Origin: Oryzias latipes
Taxonomy: Eukaryota; Chordata; Actinopteri; Beloniformes; Adrianichthyidae
DNA length: 64,000 bases
Assembly: GCF_002234675.1 (NCBI RefSeq)
Contig: NC_019873.2
Coordinates: 7,651,158-7,715,157, forward strand
Direction of reading: 5' to 3'
A model generated the notes under the pieces. That model did not search any database. It saw only the letters and a program-made list of their open reading frames with translations, and had not been told where the DNA came from. Shown here piece by piece: positions 21,696 through 33,170 of this stretch (within the stretch, counting starts at the first letter, position 1; each line of letters starts with the position of its first letter). A program made the position numbers and the translations under genes.

Positions 21696-22914
21696 TACGA
21701 CCGAGTTTTAGGGCCACGATGAGGAAAAAAAATTCTGGTCAACGTTTCAAGAAAAAACTCGTCGTGTCGAGATAAAACTCGAAATAAAGTTTCGAGATTA
21801 AAGTCGCAATGTTGCGCGAGAGAAGTGAAGCTGAGTCTTTCAGGAGTATCCAGTGTTATGGCTAATGTTAGTAAGCTAGTAGCTTTGTACTACAGAGTTT
21901 ACGACAGAGTTTTATGGCCACCAAAAAAAAGTAATTTTATTAGGAGATATAAACTCGTAAATTTACGGGAAAAAATTCATAGATTAACAAGGAGAAAACA
22001 CCGAAATTGTCTGTTTATCGGAGCATCGCTTGAAAATGAAATATGTGGAGCCTTTTGTGAAGCTTTATTAGGTTTAAAACAAAAAGATTCTGAACCTTTT
22101 GGCGACTCAGAATCAGATTAATGTCAGTGGATCCGTCTTTTTCCGGGGTTCGGTGTCAGTAAAGCGGACTTTCATTTGTAAAATAAGGAGCTCAGAGACA
22201 CGTTTGGGTGTAGAGGACCGCTGCAGCCTTTATTCTCCTTTTCATTCACATAACCTGAAGTTCATCTGTCACTTTACGTCATGAACCTGTCATCCCAACA
22301 ACACCAATGCGGAAGTAAACAGTGTTACATACGCCCACTGCTGCAGATGAAGCGACCCGTTTGATCATTAAATAACAAAGATAAATGAAAATAGTCTGTT
22401 ATATTAGCATTAAAACGTTGAAAAAGGCAAAAAGTGCTTCTCCTCCTCAGACGGAAGCATCACACAAACATCGAGATCTGGTCTTTGGTGGAGGAAGAAA
22501 GGATTCAAGCGAACAGCTGCAGGGACACCGACGACGGCTTCATCGGGCTGCAGAGATCCTGCAAAGCAACCATCAAAAAATAAAACTTTAATAAATTGTA
22601 AATCAAACAAATGAGCTTCCAGTCATTTTGGAACGTTATCAATAAACATTCAGCTCACCTGTTCAACTGAGTTTAGTCAGTCTGATCTGCTGCTGCGCGG
22701 CGTTCACCTGCTGCTCTGCATGCTCACTTCCACAATAATCTCGTAAATTTACCCGTTTTTTTCTCATAAATTTACGAGATAAAATCTCTCTCGCGCAACA
22801 TGCAACTTTAATCTCGAAACTTTGTGTCGAGTTTTTTCTCATCATGACGAGAAAAAACTCGAAACGTTGGCCAGATTTTTTTTTTCCTCACCGTGGCCCT
22901 AAAACTCCGTCGTA
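21696..22914. mobile_element. DNA transposon-like element with ~100-bp TIRs
   Basis: The ends are long inverted repeats: the left begins TACGACCGAGTTTTAGGG and the right ends in the complement of TACGACGGAGTTTTAGGG. The similarity continues through poly-A/T, two CTCG-rich motifs and GCGCGAGAG. Unit B (about 33470-33500) has no such element. The ~1 kb interior holds one 98-codon open frame but no transposase I recognise. The superfamily is not assigned; target duplication unclear. Confidence 0.75.
21825..22121 (+). CDS. 98-codon open frame inside the TIR element, unknown
   Basis: Starts close to the end of the left TIR and ends with an acidic tail (GDSESD). It is Lys/Arg rich in the middle (RRKHRN), with an FIGASLENEICGAF stretch. 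I do not recognise the family. It may be a transposase relic or chance. There is no visible promoter beyond the TIR. Low confidence that it is translated. Confidence 0.25.
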   Translation: MKLSLSGVSSVMANVSKLVALYYRVYDRVLWPPKKSNFIRRYKLVNLREKIHRLTRRKHRNCLFIGASLENEICGAFCEALLGLKQKDSEPFGDSESD

Positions 22915-23371
22915 GGAAAAAATATACTCTTATTATCTGAAAATTCTAATAAAAGAAACACTGATTGGTTTCACTGAAAATAAATTGGTGATTAATTGAT
23001 GATATAAAGGAAAATGTTCCTATCAAATAATAATAATAATAACAATAATAATAATAATACAAAGGTTGCAACGTGAATGGGGATGTGTGTCCTGTAGATA
23101 AACAGTGTGCGCTGTTTTGGGGACATGTATACAATTTCTAAAGGGAGAAAACAATTTTCAAATGTGCAAACCTTTTTGACACATTCTTCAAAAATATTTC
23201 TCATACAAAGACAAATTGTTTGTTTTTTGTTTACAGATACAAAATAAATATATATATCTGGACATCGTGTTAAAATTGCTAAATACTTTGAAACTTCAGA
23301 GGTGGAGCTTATTTTGTGTATTACAAAAATATGACTATTATGACAGTACAAGTCAAAATAGTCTCTTCCTG
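22915..23371. repeat. Unit A block upstream of gene A, with (AAT)n microsatellite
   Basis: Matches unit B 33505-33960 closely. It contains an (AAT)n tract at about 23027-23060 that is also present in B at 33617-33650. No gene is seen. It ends at the target site of the GGGGGTATTCC element. Confidence 0.6.
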
Positions 23372-24645
23372 GGGGGTATTCCAGGAAGCATGTTTAAACT
23401 AGCCTGACTTTAAGCCTGAACTCTGGCTGAAATCCGCCTGAACTTGCTTACTCTGGGTATGTCGGTTCCAAAAGACCGGATATGAGTTGGCGTAATTACG
23501 CTCGACTTGGTAACCCTGGGTTAACGCACGGTACATAAAGACATTCTCAATAGATCGCCGATTTCTGGAGTCACCATGGAAACGCGTGGAGAAAAAAAAA
23601 GAAAGCGCGACACTTGAGACGGAAGTGAGACGGAGTTTTAGATTTTAATGACGGCGGAAAAAAATTACAAGTCCATCAAAAAAGTAACATGGCTGAAAAA
23701 TAATTTAAATACTTTAGTTAAATTAATTCAAACTCAATAATTGTTTATACAACTCAAATTTACGTATTTATCTAACTAAATGTCACATTACTCCAATAAT
23801 CTTTTTTCCATCTTAATTACTTATATTTCTTGAACTCTCATATGTCTAAGTTTGAGCCGGCAGATATGCTCATTTTTATAACAATAAAAAGAACAGAAAA
23901 AAAATGCACGGAGTGCAAAAATTCATTAAAGAATTTTCCATCACTGTCATAACATGCTAAAGGGGTAGGGGTGCTATATAAACTCATCATCCTCTCCTTT
24001 ACTCTCACTCATGGTGCAGAGACGTAAGCATAGTAGGACAAAATAGCTCGGCAAAACACGGTGAAACACAGTAAAACAGCTAAACAACTAAACACATTTT
24101 GTAAAGAACCCACACTTAAACCCAAATCCGTCCAGACAGGCAAAGGGAATGATATCCCAGAATCCCTTGCGGTGCCGATGTAACGGCAGCACCAAAGTTA
24201 CACCTACTTAATTGAATTAATTTGAACGAAAGGAAAATAATTGTCTGAAAACTACGTGTTATTTTTAAGGTGACCTAACAAAAAAAAAAGATTTATCTTA
24301 ACTGAAGCAAATAATTAAGTTAGATCAAAGTAAAAAAGTTTATCTTTCCAACATCCATATGTGGTCTTATCACCCTCTCATGGTGGAAAAAGTATTATCT
24401 GAGCTTTTTCATCCACTAAGTCATCTTTAAATGGACACGCCATGCTGCTTTCCCTCTCTGTAAACAAACCAAGCTTCAACCAAACCTGCTCCAGACCAGG
24501 TTATGTTCGGAGCATGAGTTGCCATGGTAACTTGACCTACCCTGAAACATACCTCCATTTCTGGAACCAAAAGCTGAGGTTATCAACTTCCTTAACCTCA
24601 AACTTATCGTGGGAGCTAGCATAACCTGCTTTCTGGAATACCCCC
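23372..24645. mobile_element. PIF/Harbinger-like non-autonomous element, CTG target duplication
   Basis: 1,274 bp with ends GGGGGTATTCCAG and CTGGAATACCCCC, flanked by CTG at 23369-23371 and 24646-24648. In unit B the target reads CTTCCTGAGAG with one CTG. A 3-bp CWG duplication is known for Harbinger transposons, which supports but does not prove the class. The interior is AT-rich, with no transposase frame. It lies only ~120 bp upstream of the start codon of gene A. Confidence 0.78.
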
Positions 24646-24684
24646 CTGAGAGCTTGTGTCCAGCAGCTGTTTGTTGTTAACCCG

Positions 24685-24764
24685 TTAAGCTCTTATTGGT
24701 CAGGACTGATCTCTGCTAACATTGATAAACCTTCAACTATGAACCTTTCAGTACTGTGGCCTTC
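24685..24764 (+). promoter_or_regulatory. Proximal promoter of gene A (inverted CCAAT box)
   Basis: ATTGGTCAGG (inverted CCAAT) at about 24696 and a TGATAAAC TATA-like string at about 24723 precede the start codon. Both are kept upstream of gene B (about 34006 and 34033) and, mirrored, of gene C (about 39935-39945). The Harbinger-like insertion has removed the older upstream context from A but left this core. Confidence 0.45.
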
Positions 24765-25997
24765 ATGATGGAGACAGCAAGGGTTTTCCTGGGGTACGAA
24801 AGAAGTTTTGAAGGCAGGTCGGCTTTAATGTAATAGAAGAATTTACTAATGTTTTCTATGTACATGTTTTCAGGTTTTCCCTTTTTGTTCTTCTGGCTGT
24901 TCCATCATGTGGGTTTCCTGCCAAAGGTGATTCTCATTCCCTTTTGTTGACATCAATGTAGATGAATGTGTTCTTCAGAACTTTTGCTCTTTCTACCCTC
25001 AGGCTCCAAATCCACAGATCAGAGCAGTGGTGACCAAAAAGCAGCAACTAACTTTGCTTCCCACAGAGGAGCTCAGATGAGCCGCTCTGCTCCTGTGCAT
25101 TACAGCTCTCATTCAAGCGGCGTCTCTCAGCCAGTTCCAGTGTTTGTGCAGAATCCTGGTGTCCCTCAGTTTGTTCCCATGGTTCCATCAGGCAGCAGCT
25201 TGAGCTCTGCTGTGGCAGGATACCCTGTGGCTGTTCAGACAGGATCTACTGTTCCTGTGTTTTCCGGTGTTCCTGCAGCAGGAGTCTCTGAGGCAGTTCA
25301 GGTCCCTGTGCAGGCTCCTGGTTTCTCCCAGTTTGTTCAGACGGGCCCAGCAATGGTTGGCTCTGCTTCCCCTGTGTTTGTGCTGCATGAAGGAGCTGGT
25401 TCCACACAGCCAGGACCTGCTCAAGCTGCTCTGCCAGGTGACTCCTCTAAAAAGCTGCTGTGAATGTTGTTCTCCATGAATCCTCCCCTTTCTGACGAGT
25501 GTCTTGTTTGTCCAGAAACCCAGTGGGCTGTTGCTCCTCCATCTTTCTCTGAGCAAGCAGCAGCTGATGCCCAGGCTGTGGGCTCCAGTGACTTCCTGCC
25601 ACCAGTCCCTGCCCCTCCAGCTGGCCCTGTCCTCCAGTCCGGAGAGACTTCCAATATTGTGAAGGAAGCTGAACTTGGCAACTACCAGCAGCAGACGGAA
25701 GAGTTTGGTTACCCGGCTGAGGCGGCGCAGCCTGGAGCTGCTTTCACCAGCGTGCTTGTTCCAGGCCAAGGACTTGGTGGCTTCTGGGGTTCTCCTTATC
25801 CTGGCTTTGACTACAGGCTCCTGTATGGTCTGTACCCTCCTGGCACCTACACCACCTTCAGCCAGAACCATGAGAAGGGCAAAGACTACTACCAATCCAT
25901 CCACTACTTGAAGGAGCATGTTTCTGAAGACCAAGGTCCTCAACAACAGCAGCAGCTTCAGCAGAAGGTCTTCCATGGTCATCCCCAGAGATCTTGA
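24765..25997 (+). CDS. Secreted Pro/Val/Gln-rich protein, gene A (4 exons, 332 aa)
   Basis: Exons: 24765-24793, 24874-24926, 25003-25437, 25516-25997. All introns are GT-AG and 76-80 bases long; phases are 2, 1 and 1, and the exons total 999 nt. Exons 1-2 encode a signal peptide (hydrophobic core FSLFVLLAVPSC). Exon 3 (residues 28-172) is rich in Val, Pro, Ser and Gln, with PVPVFVQ, PQFVPMVP and QVPVQAPG motifs. Exon 4 (173-332) holds a Pro/Ala-rich stretch, then a Tyr/Gly block (GSPYPGFDYRLLYGLYPPG, 264-282), a charged HEKGKDYYQ segment and a five-Gln run. No Cys follows the signal peptide, so the mature chain is probably disordered. I do not recognise the family; an extracellular-matrix or egg-envelope role is a guess from composition. 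Two Met codons open the frame, and either could start it. Genes B and C are near-identical. Phase-0 introns would be expected for SCPP genes, so these are not. Confidence 0.8.
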
Positions 25998-26009
25998 GTG
26001 GGCCAATTG

Positions 26010-26106
26010 GTATGTTGCTCACAGCATTACAGTAAACTGATTCTTATTTTAATCTGAGGTTTTGTATTCATTTTCCAGGAATGATTGCTGAAATTGCATA
26101 AATAAA
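26010..26106 (+). promoter_or_regulatory. Possible 3' UTR intron and polyA signal of gene A
   Basis: A consensus-like donor GGTATGTTG at 26009 and an acceptor TTTTCCAG ending at 26078 could excise 69 bases just after the stop. AATAAA follows at 26101-26106. The same arrangement is kept in B (AATAAA at 35411-35416) and, mirrored, in C (38511-38516). Confidence 0.5.
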
Positions 26107-26612
26107 AAATATTGAAACCATTCCATAACTGACATTCTTTCTCTAAATGCATATATCGATGTGCTGCTGGGAGAGGCTTGTTAATGGTGCAGTTAAAATT
26201 GGTCCAAATGGGTGCTAATGCAATGAATTTTAGACATCAAATGATGACTAAAATGCAAAAATATACCATCAGACATTTTCATGGAATGATTGTTCCAAGT
26301 GTTAAACTGCACAGAAATGAAACTGCAGAGAGACCTACCAGCATCCCTGGAGGTCAGAATGCACAAGCCACTACTTTGTAAACCCAAATTTTGACAATGA
26401 GAGCAGTGGATGACTATTGTAAACTTCTGCATTAGGATGAATTTATGGGTCATGAAATGTTCCAATATTCAGCCTGGATTATGACTCGTTGGGACTAATG
26501 CAGAGTCTAAATGCCACAGACTCTGCTCTCTCTGGGGTTGTTGGGATTGGTTGTGGAATTGCAGTATTGTAACAGTCCTAACATGCTGGCTAAGACAGAG
26601 ATGCATGGATCT

Positions 26613-27447
26613 CTGTGCGGTCACTTTCCTTTTGGGCGCTCACCTGGGTTTGCACGCAGTGTTAAAGGGGTGTTTTTGTCACTTGGGGGCGGTAACCTTT
26701 CTGTATGATCTAATTGGCGGAAATTTGCATGTCAAATCTGGCGAGGCAGTGGGGTGGACCTTTCTTTTAGAGGCTTTAATAGAAAAGAAACAGCGTCTGT
26801 AACGTGGATTTAAACGGTAACAAATGCAGGGATTTTCACTTGAGAATGATGGAATTGCATACCTGCCATAAGGGCGTAAAGACAACTAAGCGGGCGTATT
26901 TAGGAACTGAGTGAACCTTACAACAATGCTGGCACAATCCTAACTGAACAGTGATCTTGCGCGGTCAATATCTTTTTGCGCGCTTATCTGGATTTACGTT
27001 CAGTGTTAAGGGGGCGTTTTTGTCACTTGTGGGGCGGTGTTCAGGAGTGTGTTTGTCACTTGGGGGCAGGAACCTTTCTGGTTGATCTGATTGGCCGAAA
27101 TTTGCATGTCTTATCGGCGCGGCAGAGGGGCGGGACTTTCATTTTTCAGAGCAGGGGGTTTAACAGGCGTCTATTGAGCTGCATGCGGCTCTCTGCCTTT
27201 TATCATATTTTCTATGTACAGTACTTTCACAACCATAAGATGAAATTCTTACATTTTCTCCAAAATGTACAGAGCGGCCCTAATGTGCTGTTGTGTGACT
27301 TCAGTAAAGAGGATCTTGGAGAGAACAGCATGAGAGCTATATAGAGAGGTGAGGACGTGAAAGAAGACACCCCCCCCCCCCCCCATAGTACAAAGGTGCA
27401 GATATGAGCATAATGCAGAACAACTTCGTTTTGGAAACCCTGGAAAT
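26613..27447 (-). repeat. Inverted pieces of the foldback centre
   Basis: Contains reverse-complement matches to 14925-15180, including the CACTTGGGGG minisatellite unit, twice: at 26620-26870 and at 26950-27140. The stretch 26870-27447 also matches 36010-36574, the right end of unit B. A C-run occurs at 27371-27386. No gene is seen. Confidence 0.6.
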
Positions 27448-27543
27448 GCAAAGAAACTCGATTATGAGGCACAGTTTAAACTGCAAGCTATCAGCTACGC
27501 GGAGGAACACGGGAATAGAGCAGCTGCAGTTCGGTTAAATTAG
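27448..27543 (+). pseudogene. Brinker-type HTH fragment of a DNA transposase
   Basis: An open stretch reads AKKLDYEAQFKLQAISYAEE and then HGNRAAAVRLN before a stop. This is the pattern of the brinker-like DNA-binding helix-turn-helix at the N-terminus of pogo/CENP-B-related transposases. Only this ~30-residue domain remains in frame. Downstream sequence has been replaced by foldback material. Recognition is from the D-Y-x-x-x-F-K...A-x-x-x-G-N-R-A-A pattern. Confidence 0.6.
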
Positions 27544-28143
27544 ATCTTCACAGATTCGGACTTCCTCTTCAATAACTCTTCTGATAAACGTTCAAATGTG
27601 TCAGCAAGTATCTCCATCATTTTGTATTAACACAGAGTGAACTACAAAAGCATTTTTAAAGAAAAAAGATCGTTTTTGATGGACCTGCCTACAAAATATG
27701 TAGTGTAACAAGAATATGCTTTATAATAATTTTATGAATTTTTTGTGAGATTATTGATTTTTACACAGTGGTGTTTCACAGTTCACAGAGGTTTCACTTT
27801 GTTGACGGTCCCTTGGCAGCCAGCTGCTACATGTCTGCATTCACAGCTTGAAGCGAAAAATTCTGATTAAAAGGGAAAAAAACCCGATTTTTTTTCTTCA
27901 GAAATGCATTTGTAGTTCACTCTCCGTGTTAATACAAAATGATTGAGATACTTGCTGACACATTTGAACGTTTAGCAGAAGAGTTATTGAAGCAGGAAGT
28001 CCGAATCTGTGAAGATCTTTCTAACTTATCGAACCTCAGCTGCCAGAGAATTTAAAATGATGACTCCATGGTTCGCAAGTGAGGACACTGGAAAACCAAC
28101 TCCGACCAGACAAGAAGACGCAGCAGCAGCGGCTGAGTTTCCA
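27544..28143. repeat. Small palindrome of foldback-family sequence
   Basis: Left part 27544-27690 matches 32155-32290 directly. Right part 27770-28030 matches 32165-32400 in reverse, giving an internal inverted repeat (for example CAGATTCGGACTTCC at 27552 and its mirror near 27995). The right part continues as the foldback arm up to the insertion site of the L2-like element. Confidence 0.6.
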
Positions 28144-30150
28144 AATTGGATTCAAATATCATAGACAATTGCAGACCTGTATCCAACTTACCTTTTTTTT
28201 TTTAGGAAAAATGTCAGTCTGGTTTTAGGACAAATCACAGTACTAAGACGGCCCTTTTAAAATTTTTAAATTATCTCAGAAATACTTATGACTCGCAGAA
28301 ACTTTCTGTTTTGGTGCTGCTGGATCTTGGTGCCGCCTTTGATACGGTAGATCACCAGATTTTACTTGACAGAATTAGTAGTCGGGTCGGCCTCTCAGGA
28401 ACTGCTCTTAACTGGTTTCATTCCTATCTCACAGATCGACACTTTTTTGTAAGTATGGATACTCGGTCCTCAGGAGTCCATGAAATAAGTTGTGGGGTTC
28501 TCCAGGGTTCAATTTTGGGTCTGATACTTTTTAACTTGTATATGTTGCCTCTTGGGGAGGTCATCAGGAGAGATGGCGTGGACTTTCACAGCTATGCTGA
28601 TGATACACAGCTTTACATCGCCGTGTCTCCTGATGACCTTGAACCTGTTAATACTCTTTTAAACTGTATTTTAGATATAAAGTTATGGATGGCAGAAAAT
28701 TTCTTGCAGCTCAACCAGCACAAAACTGACGTTCTAATCATTGGTCCTGAAGACAAGAGAGAGATGATTTTACAACAAGTACAACAAGTAACAAGTTTAT
28801 TTCAAATCAAATCAACATTTACCTGGAAAAAGAAAATACCCAAACTTAGGAATTTTAAGTCCGCCCGTTCCTCTTTCTTGCCAGCACAGAGGTCCTAATG
28901 CATGCTTTTATTTTTAGTCGTTTAGATTATTGTAATGCCCTGCTCTCTGGTTCACCAAAAAAGTCGATCTCAAATCTACAACTATTGCAGAACTCTGTGG
29001 CACGAGTTTTGACGAGGACTAGAGGGCGGGAACACATTACAGCGGTTTTAAAATTACTGCATTGGCTCCCTGTGCGTTACGGGATTGATTTTAAAATTCT
29101 TTTAATGGTTTATAAATGTTTATATGGTCTTGGGCCTTATTTAAATGATATTAATTTAAAATACGAACCCTCGCGGACCCTGAGGTCCTCTGGCACTGGC
29201 CTCTTAGTTGTCCCTAAGGTGAGGACCAAGACACATGGTGAGGCTTCGTTCTGCCATTAAGGTCCTCGCCTGTGGAACGGCCTGCCAGAGAACCTCAGGG
29301 CCGCAGAGGCTATAGAAGTTTCTAAGAAGATGCTCAAGACCCACCTTTTTAGTCTGGGTTTTACATGACTTTGATCATTTCTTATGTCTTTTATTATTTA
29401 TCTATTTATTATTAATACATTTATTTATGTATTTATTTATTTGTAAGGACTATTATTATCTCAGTTTTTAATATGTTATTCTTTTTATTGTTATTTTACC
29501 AATGATACTTAAGTTATGTTTTAATCAGTTTATGTATTTTATTTTTTAACTACTAACATTGTTATATTTTATTTTATTTTTGGATCTTTTCTATTTTTAT
29601 TGTTATTTTATGATAATTTTTATTCTGATGTTTTTCACTCCAGTGTTTCGTCTTGGGGATACTTCACGTTCTGGGGCACCACCATCTTAACCTGTAGGGG
29701 GTGCTGTTCCTGCGGTGCCCGTTGTTGTTGGGCATGCTGGGGTCCCGCTCGGTGGTCTAATAGCCATGGAGTGGGCCCTGGGCTGCTCTATGTTGGGCAG
29801 GCACTGTGGTAATGACCCCTGTGGTCTGGCTGGGCCTTGGAATAAATGGATCCACATGATATTGTTTCCTCACAGCAGTACGAAGCCAGACCTTCTTTAA
29901 GCTGCATTTCTTTGTTTCTGTTCAGGGTTCTACAGGGGTAACTGGGTGGGGGAGTTGGGGGTGAGGGGGGGGGGGGGGGGGGGGGGGGGGGGCTGGTGAG
30001 GGAGGGGTCCCATGTTTGTGTTGTTGTTTTTTGTTTTCTGTTTTTAACAATTTTTATTTTTTTATGACTGTTTTATCTGCTTTATGTCAAGCGCTTTGTG
30101 TTTTTAACTGAAATGAAAGGCACTATATAAATAAATAAAGTTTGAGTTTA
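28144..30150 (+). mobile_element. L2-like LINE, 5'-truncated, with target site duplication
   Basis: Flanked by AGTTTCC at 28136-28142 and 30151-30157. The uninterrupted target is seen in reverse at about 32040-32050 of unit B. The 3' end reads CACTATATAAATAAATAAAG, typical of L2/CR1-group fish LINEs. It includes a G-run of about 30 bases at 29965-29992. Its 3' half is duplicated as 13266-14203 in unit A. Confidence 0.85.
28205..29370 (+). pseudogene. L2-like reverse transcriptase fragment, broken
   Basis: RT motifs in order: a shortened RPVSNLPF, QSGFRTNHST, LVLLDLGAAFDTVDHQ, GVLQGSILG (the usual Pro and Pro-Leu changed), SYADDTQLY at about 28590, FLQLNQHKTDV, SRLDYCNALLSG, LHWLPVRY and, after a stop at 29258, a shifted LWNGLPENLR. 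There is a deletion between the first two motifs, a frame break near 28890 and another near 29260. Not functional. Confidence 0.82.
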
Positions 30151-30157
30151 AGTTTCC

Positions 30158-31970
30158 ACGGAAAAGGAAAGGCCGTGTTGGAAGATCGACTCGAGGCTAA
30201 GCGCTGCAACTTCCAGCAGATGACTGTGAAAAGAGCCATCCTCCCCCCTTACCGGGACGCAGCGCCGGCGAGTTACGCCACACTGTGGGACTGCAGGACT
30301 TAAAATTGGCCTGAGGTGTCTGCTTTCACTATTCTTTGGAGCCGCACGGCAAAGAGACGGACTCGGATGATGAGGAATGGGAAGCTGGCGTGTTTGATAG
30401 AAATGTAGCCCAGCTGTTTCAGATACAAAAGATGAGGACTTTGATAGATTTTAAATGCTGATGGATGACTGAAAAAATAAATCACAACCAACTCAGTTTT
30501 GCGCTCGCTGGCTTTTTAAAACACACACCAGCATGCACGTTTCACCGGATTGTGTGTTGACGTTAAATACAGAAAAAACACTCAAAACTAAAACGGTGCC
30601 GTTTAATCCAGTGCTGTTGTGTTTTAAGGGAGGAGTGTGTTATTGGAAATAACATGGCTTTAATTGTGTGTTTGTGTGTGTGTGTCTGGCAGGTCAGTAT
30701 GTGATGTGGCTTTTTGACTATCACAGTTAGAAATGTCGGGTCTTTGTGTCAAACTTGCCCCCCCCCCCCCCCGTTAGAGGCATTCATAGAAAACAGCGGA
30801 TGTAACGTGGATTAAAACATTAACCAACGACCCAAAACCAAAGAAAGAAAGTGCAGCGGGTTTATTAGTGTTGTAAGTTTTTCTCATGTGAAATTCACTG
30901 AATTTGTTACCGTTTTAATGCTTTTAATCCACGTTACAGCCGCTGTTCCTTTTCTATTAAAGCCCCAAAATGAAAGTCCCGCCCCGCTGCTTGACATGCA
31001 AATTTTAGCCAATCAGATCAACCAGAAAGGTTCCTGCCCCTAAGTGACAAACACACCCCTGAACACCGACCCCCAAGTGACAAAAACGTCCCCTTAACAC
31101 TGTGCGTAAATCCAGGTGAGGGCGCAAAAGAGAATTGACCGAGCAAGATCACTGCTCAGTTAGGATTTCAGCCGTTCAGTTGTAAAATACAGGGTCGCTT
31201 AGTTAGAATTGCGCCAACACGGTTTTAAGGTTCACTCACTCAGTTTCTAAATACGCCCGCTCAGTTTTCTTTACGCCCTTTCAATTTTTGGCAGTCATGT
31301 AATCCCATAAAAAATTTATAGCACAAAAAAAACAGATGCACTTTCTTACCTTGGTTTTGGTTTGTTGGTTAAGGTTTTAATCCACCTTACATCCGCCGTT
31401 TTCTTTTCTCTATTAAAGCCTCTAACGCAGACACAAAGAGCCGCAATTTCTAACTGATAGTCAAAGAGCCACACCACACACTGACCTGCCAGACACACAC
31501 ACAAACACGCAATTAAAGCCATATTATTTCCAATAAAACACTCCTCTCCTTACAATACAACAGCACTGAATTAAAGAGCGCAGTTTCAGTTATGGGTGTT
31601 TTTTTTCAGTATTTAACGTTATAAATACTGGCAAAACATTTATGCTAGTGTGTGTTTTTAAAAAGGCAGCGCGCGCAAAAATGAGTTGGTTGTGATTTAT
31701 TTTTTCAGTCATCAATCTGCATCCAAAAATTAATTGAAGTCCTTATTTTCTGTATATGAAATGAACAGCTGGGCTAAATTTCTATCAAACACGCCAGGTT
31801 CCCTTTCGTCATTGTCAGAGTCTGTCTCGTTGCCGTGCGGCTCCAAAGCTCAAAGAACAGTGCAAGCAGACATGTCAACCCAAGCTTACGTCCTACAGTC
31901 CAAAAGTGTGGCGTAACTCGCCCGGCGCTGCCCTCCTAGTAAAAGGAGCAGAGGATGGACAGCTTTTCAT
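30158..31970. repeat. Foldback repeat with long inverted arms (unit B copy)
   Basis: Left arm about 30178-30870 and right arm about 31340-31965, matching the unit A copy at 14204-15992 base for base over most of its length. Unlike A, the right arm runs uninterrupted through 31910-31970. It has one minisatellite unit fewer and a longer C-run at about 30757-30771. Confidence 0.7.
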
Positions 31971-33170
31971 TGTAATCTGCTGGAAGTCGCTGGGGCTCAA
32001 GTCGATCTTCCAACACACGCAACCTCGCCTTTTTTCTGCGGAAACTCAGCTGCTGCGTCTTCATTTCTTGTCGGAGTTTATTTTCCAGCGTCCTCACTTG
32101 CGAACCATGGATTCGTTTTCTTGAAGTCTCTGGGAGCTGCAGTTCGATTAAGTTAGAAAGATCTTCACAGATTCAGACTTTCTGCCTCAATAACTCTTCT
32201 GATAAACGTTCAAATGTGTCAGCAAGTGTCCCAATCATTTTGTATTAACACAGAGAGTGAACCACAAATGCATTTCTAAAGAAAAAAGATCTTTTTTTTG
32301 TGCCTTTTAATCAGAATTGTTCGCTTCCAGCTGTGAATGCAGACATGCAGCGAGCCGGCTGCCAAGGGACCGTAGTGCAAACTCTGTGGAACACCATTCT
32401 TTCCTCAAAAACAGTTCGATCACCCTGTCCTGGAGATTATCGTCCTTCAGTTCCGTCAAGAAGTCCTTTTCTATTGCTGAGAGCCGAGTCTGTCCAGTTG
32501 TGTTTCTGCATAGGTTTAATTCGCTTTAGAGCCAAAAATGTCCGCTCGACAGATGCAGTGGACACGGGGATGGTCACTGCCAAACACTCAAATCTGTACA
32601 CCTGCTCACAATCTCACTCAGGTTTTTCTGATGAAGGAATTCAAGGAGATCAGTGGGAGATTTTCCCTGCAAAATCCTCCATGGAGTACATTCCTGTCAG
32701 CTCTGTTTTTAACTGAGACAGATTTAAAAAGTGTTTCGTGGCTGATCCAGATAATCAGCAGATAAAGGAGGTTACTGAAAAACTAGCAATGATGGGCCAG
32801 GAATCCAAACATACCAACACATTATTACTGGTGCAACAAAAATGGCGAGCAAAACGGAGCTATCCAGCCATTCAGTTTTGAGCTAGATGCCGGCAAAGCT
32901 AAGGAAGACACACACATATGTAGTCATCTACAAGTGGATGCATTGGAATATAGTATAGGCAGGGAGCTTGAGGCCCGCCAGCAGTAGCACCTACGTCACA
33001 GCTACAAGCTTTTTCAAACTGCATTTTTCGTCTACTCCTGATTCACAACAATTTTGATAAAGAAATACTCAGAAATGTAATTTTCTTTAAACATGTCCTC
33101 CGTTATCAGAAAAATGTTGCAAGGACATGTTAAAAAATTAAAAAAAAGATATACATTGGAATAGGTCTCA
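31971..33170. repeat. Unit B block matching 17630-17861 and 20444-21650
   Basis: Same sequence as unit A but without the Rex1-like LINE (site near 32190) and the SINE (site near 32265). It includes a copy of the dispersed TTAAAGACC-family repeat at about 32790-33140. The shared 70-138-codon frames are not convincing genes. Confidence 0.65.

Noticed and set aside
25464..25515. Separate start codon for a second gene (MLFSMNPP...) after exon 3
   Set aside because: The segment is the last intron: donor GTGACT after CTGCCAG and acceptor TTTGTCCAG. Splicing joins exon 3 and exon 4 in frame in all three copies.
24765..25997. Secretory calcium-binding phosphoprotein (SCPP) gene
   Set aside because: The Pro/Gln-rich secreted product is suggestive, but SCPP genes use phase-0 introns and several short exons. 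Here the phases are 2, 1 and 1 and the coding exons are long.
25188..26006. 272-274-codon antisense open frame over genes A, B and C (also 34498-35316 and 38611-39435)
   Set aside because: It mirrors exon 3, intron and exon 4 of the sense gene. The sense strand has a signal peptide, splice sites and conserved phases; the antisense frame stays open because of codon composition in near-identical copies.
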